Shown here: one piece after another, positions 32,058 through 39,218 of the stretch | Position numbering within the stretch: the stretch's first letter is position 1 | Layout of the letters: the number at the start of each line of letters is the position of its first letter | NCBI GenBank assembly: GCA_910576955.1 | Contig: CAJTJB010000003.1 | Coordinates: 46,389-110,388, forward strand | Direction of reading: 5' to 3' | DNA length: 64,000 bases | From: an uncultured Alphaproteobacteria bacterium | Lineage (GTDB): Bacteria; Pseudomonadota; Alphaproteobacteria; RF32; CAG-239 | Made by a program: the position numbers and the translations under genes | The notes under the pieces: generated by a model | Databases searched by the model: none | Told to the model about the DNA's origin: nothing | Seen by the model: the letters and a program-made list of their open reading frames with translations, nothing else

Positions 32058-32423
32058 TCAACGAGTTGCCTCTTTACTTAATTCCTCAATCAGCCACTTG
32101 TAAAACGGGTTGGCAAATTCATCATAGAGTTCCCGTGCTTTTGCCAAATCAATCTCCTTGCGGTCAATCACCGCCTCGGTCAACACCGTGCAGGTGTCTT
32201 CCTTAATGTCGGCAGCACCGCCGGAAACATAATATTCCTCAACCACACGGTCGCTCTCGTCCAAGATCTGCACCACGCCCATATCAATCACCATCAGCGT
32301 CGGTGCACGCCCTTTGATAACCGTAAGCGTTTTTCCGGCAGAGGGCAGCACCGCACGATACACGCTCTTGTCAACCGCCAGCTTTTCAGGAATATAGATT
32401 TTAAGCGCAATATCCGAAGCCAT
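32058..32423 (-). CDS. atpC: ATP synthase F1 subunit epsilon
   Basis: 121 residues. The N-terminal beta-sandwich is seen in LKIYIPEKLAVDKSVYRAVLPSAGKTLTVIKGRAPTLMVIDMGVVQIL, then VSGGAADIKEDTCTVLTEAVI and a helical end. The C-terminal helical domain is short compared with the E. coli protein (139). Epsilon sits on the central stalk and restrains ATP hydrolysis. It follows atpD with a two-base gap and ends the operon. Confidence 0.92.
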   Translation of the reverse strand: MASDIALKIYIPEKLAVDKSVYRAVLPSAGKTLTVIKGRAPTLMVIDMGVVQILDESDRVVEEYYVSGGAADIKEDTCTVLTEAVIDRKEIDLAKARELYDEFANPFYKWLIEELSKEATR

Positions 32424-32425
32424 CG

Positions 32426-33961
32426 TTAAGCAACCTCGTTTTTGCGGGAATTATACCGTTCGAGCACTTCGTCAATCGTGCCGGCCATATAGAAATCCTG
32501 TTCGGGAATTTCGTCATACAGCCCCTCAAGAATGCCCTTAAAGCCTTTGATAGTGTCTTCAAGCTGTACAAAACGCCCTTTCTTGCCCGTGAACACTTCT
32601 GCCACAAAAAACGGCTGTGAGAGGAACTTTTGAATTTTACGCGCGCGGGAAACGACCATCCTGTCCTCGTCAGAAAGCTCGTCCATACCCAAAATCGCGA
32701 TAATATCCTGCAGCGAGCTGTATTTTTGCAAAATTTCCTGCACGCCGCGTGCCACTTGATAATGCTCTTCGCCAACAATATCCGGGCTTAAAATACGGCT
32801 GGTCGAATCAAGCGGGTCAACCGCCGGATAAATACCGAGCTCCGAGATTTTACGCGATAACACCGTTGTTGCATCCAAGTGCGCAAAAGTTGTCGCCGGC
32901 GCCGGGTCGGTTAAGTCATCCGCCGGAACGTATACCGCCTGCACCGAGGTAATAGAACCGTTTTTCGTGGAGGTAATGCGCTCCTGCATCGAGCCCATAT
33001 CCGTTCCCAAAGTCGGCTGATAGCCCACTGCGGAAGGAATGCGCCCCAGCAAAGCCGAAACTTCAGAGCCTGCTTGCGTAAAGCGGAAAATGTTATCAAC
33101 AAAGAACAAAACGTCTTGATTCTCCACATCGCGGAAATATTCTGCCTCGGTCAAACCTGTCAAAGCCACACGCGCGCGTGCCCCCGGAGGTTCGTTCATC
33201 TGCCCGTAAACAAGCACGGTTTTCGAGTTGCCGCCCTTAAGGTCAATAACGCCCGATTCTATCATCTCGTGATAAAGGTCATTACCCTCACGCGTACGTT
33301 CGCCCACGCCGGCAAAAACCGAATAACCGCCGTGCCCTTTGGCAATGTTGTTAATGAGTTCCATAATCAGCACCGTTTTGCCAACGCCCGCACCGCCAAA
33401 CAAGCCGATTTTGCCGCCTTTGGAGTAGGGCTCAAGCAAATCGATAACCTTAATGCCGGTCACAAAAATCTCGGGGTCTGTCGCTTGGTCGATAAATTCC
33501 GGTGCTTCGCGGTGAATTGGAAAATATTCTTTGGATTTAATTTTGCCACGCCCGTCCACTTCGTTGCCGACAACGTTAATAATGCGTCCCAAAAGTTCCG
33601 GACCGACCGGCACCGTAATCGGCTTTGCGGTGTTGTAAACCTTAATGCCGCGGCTTAAACCGTCGGTGGTGTCCATTGCAATTGTGCGCACCACGTTTTC
33701 GCCCAAGTGCTGTTCAACTTCAAGCACCAGCCTGCGCCCGTTAGCCTCGCATTCAAGCGCGCTCAAAATTGCAGGCAGGGCGTCCGTGTTCTGAAATTTG
33801 ACGTCGACAACCGCGCCCAAAACCTGATGGATTTCGCCGAGTTTGCCCGAACCCTCAAGCTCTTTAATATGTTGGCGCAGCTCTTCAAGGCGGATATCGT
33901 TTTCTTTTGCCAAGTCTTTTTCTTCCGCTTTTTCTTCTGCAATTTTTTTCTTTGCCGCCAT
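32426..33961 (-). CDS. atpD: ATP synthase F1 subunit beta
   Basis: 511 residues, with the catalytic P-loop GLFGGAGVGKTVLIMELINNIA, VYGQMNEPPGARARV, DVLFFVDNIFRFTQAG and the SALLGRIPSAVGYQPTL segment. The usual beta subunit begins near GEIHQVLGAVVDVKF; here about 40 extra residues precede it, very rich in Lys and Glu (KKKIAEEKAEEKDLAKENDI), followed by a helix with EELRQHIKELEGSG. Catalyses ATP synthesis in the F1 head on the cytoplasmic side. Operon order delta-alpha-gamma-beta-epsilon without a, c and b genes, as in alphaproteobacteria. Confidence 0.96.
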   Translation of the reverse strand: MAAKKKIAEEKAEEKDLAKENDIRLEELRQHIKELEGSGKLGEIHQVLGAVVDVKFQNTDALPAILSALECEANGRRLVLEVEQHLGENVVRTIAMDTTDGLSRGIKVYNTAKPITVPVGPELLGRIINVVGNEVDGRGKIKSKEYFPIHREAPEFIDQATDPEIFVTGIKVIDLLEPYSKGGKIGLFGGAGVGKTVLIMELINNIAKGHGGYSVFAGVGERTREGNDLYHEMIESGVIDLKGGNSKTVLVYGQMNEPPGARARVALTGLTEAEYFRDVENQDVLFFVDNIFRFTQAGSEVSALLGRIPSAVGYQPTLGTDMGSMQERITSTKNGSITSVQAVYVPADDLTDPAPATTFAHLDATTVLSRKISELGIYPAVDPLDSTSRILSPDIVGEEHYQVARGVQEILQKYSSLQDIIAILGMDELSDEDRMVVSRARKIQKFLSQPFFVAEVFTGKKGRFVQLEDTIKGFKGILEGLYDEIPEQDFYMAGTIDEVLERYNSRKNEVA

Positions 33962-33987
33962 CGTATCTTTACTCCTAAAGTTAATCT

Positions 33988-34899
33988 TTACATTGCTTCC
34001 GCACCGGCGACAATTTCGACAAGTTCCGTCGTAATCGCCGATTGGCGCAAGCTGTTATATTTAATTGTCAGCGAACTGATCATATCCCGCGCGTTGCGGT
34101 TTGCGTTGTCCATTGAGGTCATGCGCGCCGCGTGCTCGGAGGCCTGCGAGTTAATCAAAATCTCAAACATCGCCGTACGCATATAAAGCTGCGACAGTTG
34201 TTCAAGCGTTCCGAGCGCATCGGGAAAATAACCGTAAAACGCATCGCCGACACGGTTTAAGCCTTTGTCTTCAGGTTCAAGCTCAATATCATACGGAATA
34301 ACCTGTTTTGAAAGGTAAGACTTGCTCAAACCCGATAAAAAGTCGCTGTAAACAATCTCACAGATATCCGCACCGTATTGCGTTTTCTTTTCCCAGACGT
34401 CTTGCAAAAAGTATAGCGCCTCGGCGTAAGTCAAATGCTTTTTAATAACATTCGGATAAGCCCCCTCAATGTCATTAACGCCATAGCGTTTCAACCCTGC
34501 CGCCGCCTTTTTGCCATAGCAGAACACAATCACTTTCTTGCCGGCATTTTTAAGCTCTTCAATGCGCCGTTTTGCCTCTTTGGCAATCATGGAATTATAA
34601 CTGCCGCAAAGCCCGCGGTCAGATGCCAAAACAAACAGCATATATGTCTGCGGATTTTGGGGCTGCACCAGCATTTTCGGCAGCATAAACTTAACGCCTT
34701 TTTCAAGCTCCTGTTGTTTCAGCTCAAGCAACACTTTCTTGATGTTTTCAATCATCATCTTCTGGAAGAGTTCGCTCTTGTCGAGCGTCAGCTGCGCACG
34801 GCGGAATTTTGAGGCAGCCACCATCTTCATCGCCGAAGTGATTTTGCTGGTGGACTTAATGCTCTCAATTCTGGTCCGAAGCTCTTTTAAACTTGCCAT
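33988..34899 (-). CDS. atpG: ATP synthase F1 subunit gamma
   Basis: 303 residues. N-terminal LKELRTRIESIKSTSKITSAMKMVAASKFRRAQ and C-terminal SQASEHAARMTSMDNANRNARDMISSLTIKYNSLRQSAITTELVEIVAGAEAM are the long coiled-coil ends that form the rotor shaft, and LASDRGLCGSYNSMI marks the globular part. It turns in the alpha3-beta3 ring. It lies between atpA and atpD with gaps of 12 and 26 bases. Confidence 0.95.
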   Translation of the reverse strand: MASLKELRTRIESIKSTSKITSAMKMVAASKFRRAQLTLDKSELFQKMMIENIKKVLLELKQQELEKGVKFMLPKMLVQPQNPQTYMLFVLASDRGLCGSYNSMIAKEAKRRIEELKNAGKKVIVFCYGKKAAAGLKRYGVNDIEGAYPNVIKKHLTYAEALYFLQDVWEKKTQYGADICEIVYSDFLSGLSKSYLSKQVIPYDIELEPEDKGLNRVGDAFYGYFPDALGTLEQLSQLYMRTAMFEILINSQASEHAARMTSMDNANRNARDMISSLTIKYNSLRQSAITTELVEIVAGAEAM

Positions 34900-34911
34900 C
34901 TGCCGTTTCCT

Positions 34912-36489
34912 TTATGCCGATTTCAGCCCGTTTTCGTCACGTTCGCGCTTGCGAGCCTCAATAAAGTCGTGCGTAACGCGTTCCATAAAGTCGCGCATTT
35001 CCTTGTCAAGCTCTTCGGAGATGATTTTCTTCTCGCGGATTTCTTTTAACAGGTTATGCCGTTCGCGCTTAAACGCCTCTAAAAGGTAAGCCTCATAGCC
35101 CTTGATTTCCGAAACGTCCAGCTCGTCCAAAAAGCCTTTAGAGCCTGCAAACAAAATCACGATTTCTTCTTCCAAAGGCAGCGGATGATAAACCGGCTGT
35201 TTCAACATCTCGGTAAGTTTTGCGCCGCGGTTTAAAAGCTTTTTCGTTGATGCATCCAAATCCGAGGCAAACTGTGAAAATGCCGCCATCTCGCGATATT
35301 GCGCCAAGTCAAGTTTCATAGTTCCCGAAACCTGTTTCATCGCTTTAACTTGAGCCGCCGAGCCCACACGGCTTACGGAAATGCCGACATTCACCGCCGG
35401 ACGCACGCCCTGATAAAACAACGAGGTTTCCAAAAAGATTTGTCCGTCCGTAATTGAAATAACGTTGGTCGGAATATACGCCGAAACGTCGCCCGCCTGC
35501 GTTTCAATCACCGGCATTGCGGTTAAAGACCCGCCTCCGCGCGCCTCGTCCAATTTTGCCGCGCGTTCCAAAAGCCTTGAGTGCAGATAGAATACGTCGC
35601 CCGGATAAGCCTCACGCCCCGGCGGACGGCGTAACAGCAAAGACATCTGGCGGTAAGCCGTCGCCTGCTTGGAGAGGTCATCATAAAAGATAACCGCGTG
35701 CATTCCTCTGTCGCGGAAATATTCGCCCATCGCGCAGCCGGCATACGGAGCAATAAATTGCAGCGGCGCGGCGTCCGAAGCGGTTGCCGCGACCACGATT
35801 GTGTAGTCCATCGCGCCGTAATCGCGCAAAGTCTTCACCACCTGTGCCACGGTTGAGCGTTTTTGCCCGATGGCAACATAAATGCAAAACAGCTTGTCTT
35901 TGTCGCTTTTTGCCATATCGTTGGTGGCTTTTTGGTTAATGATGGTGTCAACAATGATGGAAGTCTTGCCGGTTTGTCTGTCGCCGATAATCAATTCGCG
36001 TTGTCCGCGCCCAATAGGAATAAGGGAGTCGATAACTTTCAAGCCGGTTTGAACAGGCTCGTGCACGCTTTGGCGCTCAATAATTCCCGGCGCTTTGGTT
36101 TCCACGTTTGAAAATTCGGCGGTTTTAATCGCCCCCAGCCCGTCAATCGGCTGCCCGAGCGCGTCAACCACGCGTCCTAAAAGCTCTTTGCCGACCGGTA
36201 CGCTCACAATTTTGTTTGTGCGCTTAACCGTGTCGCCCTCTTTGATATCCGCATCCGAACCGAAAATTACGACGCCGACACTGTCTTCGCCCAAGTTCAG
36301 CGCCATGCCTTTCACGCCGGAAGAAAACTCGACCATCTCGTTATATTCAACGCCCGCGAGTCCGTAAACCGTCGCAATGCCGTCGCCGACCGACAACACG
36401 CGTCCCACTTCTTCCAAATCTGCGCCGAAATTTTGCTTTTCGATTTTCTCTTTCAAGATTGCGGAAATTTCTTCTGCTTTAACCGTCAT
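34912..36489 (-). CDS. atpA: ATP synthase F1 subunit alpha
   Basis: 525 residues, usual 500-515. Non-catalytic nucleotide site GDRQTGKTSIIVDTI near 170, VAIGQKRSTVAQVVKTL, HAVIFYDDLSKQATAYRQMSLLLRRPPGREAYPGDVFYLHSRLLERAAK and the beta-facing arginine in GISVSRVGSAAQVKAMKQVSG. The C-terminal helical domain is about 15 residues longer than usual. It is 50 bases downstream of atpH. Confidence 0.97.
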   Translation of the reverse strand: MTVKAEEISAILKEKIEKQNFGADLEEVGRVLSVGDGIATVYGLAGVEYNEMVEFSSGVKGMALNLGEDSVGVVIFGSDADIKEGDTVKRTNKIVSVPVGKELLGRVVDALGQPIDGLGAIKTAEFSNVETKAPGIIERQSVHEPVQTGLKVIDSLIPIGRGQRELIIGDRQTGKTSIIVDTIINQKATNDMAKSDKDKLFCIYVAIGQKRSTVAQVVKTLRDYGAMDYTIVVAATASDAAPLQFIAPYAGCAMGEYFRDRGMHAVIFYDDLSKQATAYRQMSLLLRRPPGREAYPGDVFYLHSRLLERAAKLDEARGGGSLTAMPVIETQAGDVSAYIPTNVISITDGQIFLETSLFYQGVRPAVNVGISVSRVGSAAQVKAMKQVSGTMKLDLAQYREMAAFSQFASDLDASTKKLLNRGAKLTEMLKQPVYHPLPLEEEIVILFAGSKGFLDELDVSEIKGYEAYLLEAFKRERHNLLKEIREKKIISEELDKEMRDFMERVTHDFIEARKRERDENGLKSA

Positions 36490-36539
36490 TGTTTCAAGCC
36501 TTTCATCGCATTAAAATTTGTAAACTTCATTTCCTTCTC

Positions 36540-37097
36540 CTAATTTCCTTTGGCGAGCAGTTGCACAAGCTTCGCAAGTTTGCTTTTTATGGTATCATCC
36601 ACAAGGTATGAGCCGAACCTGACCGATAGCCCGCCCAACACTTCCGGTCTGACCGTATACGAGATAACCACCGGCGTTTTCAGCTTTTTCTCTAATATCT
36701 TCTGAAGTTTGGCTTTTTGCCCGTCTTCCAGCTCGACAGCCGATTCGGCAAACACTTCGCTAATTCCTTTGTCTTGGTAATACAAGCGGATAAATTCCGC
36801 GGCAATCAGCGGCATAAGTTTCAGGCGGTTATTCTCGGCGGCAAGCTTTAATATTTGTTCCGAAACGGCGGATAAATGCGCTTTTTGGGCGAGTTCGGAA
36901 ATAATTTTCAGCTTATCGTCCGTGCTTTCAATCGGCGCAGACATAGCATTCCACAAAGGGGAAATGCTGTCGATTCCGTCTCGCAAGGCTTTTGCCTCTT
37001 CAAACGCCGCGTTTTCGGCGTTCATATCTTTCGCTGCGCCGAGCCAAGCCTCTGCATATGCCGCCGCAGTTTTGAAATTCGAAACTTTTTGCACCAT
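36540..37097 (-). CDS. atpH: ATP synthase F1 subunit delta
   Basis: 185 residues from ATG 37097 (MVQKVSNFKTAAAYAEAWLGAA). The frame is open to a TTG at 37133, but the shorter form has the family length (177-186). Delta features: N-terminal six-helix domain with a YAEAW-x-A-A start, the middle FIRLYYQDKG and the C-terminal VISYTVRPEVLGGLSVRFGSYLVDDTIKSKLAKLVQLL, which matches the 'P.llGG..i..g....D.s....l..l' signature. It links F1 to the peripheral stalk. First gene of the operon, with a weak ribosome site (AGGAATTTAATAAAGAAA). Confidence 0.92.
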   Translation of the reverse strand: MVQKVSNFKTAAAYAEAWLGAAKDMNAENAAFEEAKALRDGIDSISPLWNAMSAPIESTDDKLKIISELAQKAHLSAVSEQILKLAAENNRLKLMPLIAAEFIRLYYQDKGISEVFAESAVELEDGQKAKLQKILEKKLKTPVVISYTVRPEVLGGLSVRFGSYLVDDTIKSKLAKLVQLLAKGN

Positions 37098-37223
37098 TTT
37101 CTTTATTAAATTCCTAAAATTATTCGTTCGCAAACAACAATTACCAAGAAAATACTTATTTTAAATTAAGATTTCCATAACAAAACGACTTTTTTTCACA
37201 ACAAAATTTACCCCAAGGGCATA

Positions 37224-37259
37224 ATAAAAGCCCCAATCCTGATGGAAAGGGGCTTTTAT
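37224..37259 (-). terminator. Terminator for the 37260 gene
   Basis: Minus strand: ATAAAAGCCCC pairs with GGGGCTTTTAT around a 14-base loop. It abuts the stop codon and separates this gene from the atp operon. Confidence 0.85.
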
Positions 37260-37910
37260 TCATTTTTTTTGCGTTTTCATCCAGCAGCCCACAAGGCACA
37301 GCATCCACGTCGGCACTTTTCGTCCCGGCAACTGGTCAATAAAGATATTGCCGTTGTTGTCAAAAAGGATGTTGTCATCCACAAACCAGCCGTTATGTAA
37401 CACTTTGACTTTGGCGGAATTAGTGAAACACAAACGGTTGCCTGCGGCATCAAACACACCTGCAAATCGGGGATTTCCGTCTTTGTTGATAGACATACAA
37501 TACATTCCGTTCGGGTAGACGCGGGCAAAACGCAGATTGCAGCCTACACGGTTTTGTTTGTTGTCAAACAAAGACAGCGCCCCGTTTTCCATCCCCTGAT
37601 ACCAACCGTTGGGGTAGAGCAGGGAATACCTGTCAAACGGCGCGAGCTGTTCTCCGTCGGGCGAATAGATTATTTTGTCGCCAGCACGGTTTGTGAGCAT
37701 AAACTTGCCATCTTCCGCCTGCATAATTTTTTTGACTGCGGGAATGGAAATACAATCGTATGCCGGGTGGAGCAAAAAGGTAAACCCGTTGGAAAGCCAC
37801 ACAGCCTGCCATCCGTTTCGGAGCTTTTTGCGACCGCTGACAAATTTGCCGTAGGTGAATTTAAAATCCGGCGGCAAATCGCGAAATAGTAATAATTGTA
37901 AAATGTTCAT
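37260..37910 (-). CDS. WG-like repeat protein, 216 residues
   Basis: Repeats of about 22-25 residues with an Asn-Gly-(Trp/Met/Phe) core: LRNGWQAVWL, LSNGFTFLL, YPNGWYQGMENGALSLFD, YPNGMYCMSINKDGNP, LHNGWFVDDNILFDNNGNIFI. This agrees with WG/KWG-type beta-repeat proteins and looks like a simpler relative of the NYW family, although the NYW start is replaced by NILQLLLFRDLPP. No signal peptide. Its promoter is back to back with that of the 38181 gene. The leader of 33 bases has no ribosome site. Function unknown. Confidence 0.68.
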   Translation of the reverse strand: MNILQLLLFRDLPPDFKFTYGKFVSGRKKLRNGWQAVWLSNGFTFLLHPAYDCISIPAVKKIMQAEDGKFMLTNRAGDKIIYSPDGEQLAPFDRYSLLYPNGWYQGMENGALSLFDNKQNRVGCNLRFARVYPNGMYCMSINKDGNPRFAGVFDAAGNRLCFTNSAKVKVLHNGWFVDDNILFDNNGNIFIDQLPGRKVPTWMLCLVGCWMKTQKK

Positions 37911-37949
37911 AATGAGTAAATGTTTTTATAATAATTTTTTAGTGCCCGT

Positions 37950-38015
37950 ATCATACGCTTTTAAAAAGACGATGTCAAATAAAAACTTGCCAAACAAACT
38001 CAAATCTGCTATACT
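37950..38015. promoter_or_regulatory. Divergent promoter pair (37260 and 38181 genes)
   Basis: Minus strand: TTGACA (37978-37973), 17-base spacer, TATGAT (37955-37950). Plus strand: TTGCCA 37987-37992, 17-base spacer, TATACT 38010-38015. Only eight bases separate the two -35 boxes. The plus-strand -10 context CTGCTATACTACCC recurs at 49321, before the paralogous gene. Confidence 0.82.
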
Positions 38016-38025
38016 ACCCATATAT

Positions 38026-38158
38026 ATACCTCCCCCCTTGAGGGGCTCGCTCTTTAAACCTCCTCCCCCTTGAGGGGGGGAGGATGGGAGAGGGTGAAAA
38101 CATAAAGCAACTTTAACGAGTCATTGCGAGGCTTTCCTGCAAGCCGTGGCAATCTCAA
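38026..38158 (+). repeat. R3 and R1 repeats forming the leader of the 38181 gene
   Basis: Two R3 hairpins (about 38030-38098), gtgaaaacataaagcaactt, then one R1 copy (38119-38158). The same order and linking sequence are found at 49425-49592 before the paralogue at 49610. Confidence 0.85.
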
Positions 38159-38180
38159 CCAACAGGAGCAACACAACCAA

Positions 38181-38948
38181 ATGTTCATCGAAATCACCAC
38201 TCCGCAAAACCCGCTCCGCCTTGAAAACGCCCTCCGCCCCTACAAACGCGGCGAAAAGCCCTTTACCCCCGAGGTTGCCCGCCAAATTCTCCAATCCACG
38301 AACCACAAAAAGAACATCTATGACACGCTCCAACTCATCGCCGCCCTCCCCAAAGAACAACAAGCCGCGTATAAAGACATCGTCCTCGCCACATTCGACC
38401 ATCGCGAGCAACCCACTGATACCATCCTCCTCGGCAAAAAACTCGCCGCCTCTCACGGCTTTGAAGACGAACTGAAAAAGCTCGTGATTACGGCAAAAAA
38501 TTACGATTACGCCAAAGATTGCATTTTTTACCATTCCGGCATCAATAAGAAAAGCTATATATGTGTGCAATCAGAAGCGGATATTTCAAAATATCCGGAT
38601 AATTGTTCAATTATCTGCACTCATAAAAATATCTCTTTGACTTGTACAAATCCAACGGCTAAGGAGTTAAAGTTCACTCCGGAATCTTCTGTTTATATGC
38701 TGATGTGCATTCTTCCCCAAAATGTAGATTTCTCAATGTGTGATAAGGTGGAGGAGTTTGTTGCCGATTATAATAACGTCCAAACCATAACATTCAAAAA
38801 CAAGGGGCAAAAAGATAAGTGGACAGATAGTAAAAATAAAGGCAGCCTTAATATTCCGCGCGACTGGCAGGGCACAATCATTTACACCGATGAGCAGCCG
38901 CCGCAAAACGGATTAAATAAAATCATCACCCGCGGTATAACCCGCTAA
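38181..38948 (+). CDS. Mosaic hypothetical protein, short paralogue
   Basis: 255 residues from ATG 38181, with CAGGAGC 11 bases upstream; codons before it lie in the R1 repeat. Residues 1-100 (from MFIEITTPQNPLRLENALRP to AASHGFEDELKKL) are roughly 85 % identical to the start of the protein at 49610, then similarity drops sharply. The middle is Cys-containing and beta-rich (ICTHKNISLTCTNP, VDFSMCDKVEEFV). The last 40 residues again resemble the paralogue (ITFKNKGQKDKW, then PRDWQGTIIYTDEQPP). The first half also prefers CTC, ATC and CCC codons, unlike the rest. No signal peptide. Function unknown. Confidence 0.65.
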   Translation: MFIEITTPQNPLRLENALRPYKRGEKPFTPEVARQILQSTNHKKNIYDTLQLIAALPKEQQAAYKDIVLATFDHREQPTDTILLGKKLAASHGFEDELKKLVITAKNYDYAKDCIFYHSGINKKSYICVQSEADISKYPDNCSIICTHKNISLTCTNPTAKELKFTPESSVYMLMCILPQNVDFSMCDKVEEFVADYNNVQTITFKNKGQKDKWTDSKNKGSLNIPRDWQGTIIYTDEQPPQNGLNKIITRGITR

Positions 38949-39200
38949 AAGCCACAAAAAAGGAATACGCGCGTAGCGGTATATCCTCTCCGCCCGTCGC
39001 AGCTAACATCCCCCCCCCGACAAGTCGGGCAGGTGGCGCTAAAAGCCACAAAAAAGGAATGCGCGCGTAGCGGGATATCCTCTCCGCCCGTCGCAGCTAA
39101 CATTCCCCCCCGACAAGTCGGGCAGGTGGCGCTAAAAAGCCACAAAAAAAGAAATACGCGCGTAGCGGTACACCCTCTCCGCCCGCCGCAGCTAAAATTA
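38949..39200. repeat. R2 repeat in three tandem copies
   Basis: Three units of about 95-105 bases: aaagccacaaaaaaggaata, gcgcgtagcggtatatcc, gcccgtcgcagctaac, gacaagtcgggcaggtggcg. The copies differ at a few bases. They fill the gap between the 38181 gene and priA. A reading frame across them is only repeat sequence. Confidence 0.88.
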
Positions 39201-39218
39201 TGCAAGTGCCGCTGGCAC

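Noticed and set aside
37185..37215. A fourth E element (aaaacgactttttttcacaac)
   Set aside because: The A-run with inverted pentamer at the expected distance is absent.
38945..39205. Open frame on the minus strand and possible CRISPR array
   Set aside because: The repeats are three tandem units of about 100 bases with no short unique spacers. The frame is repeat sequence only.
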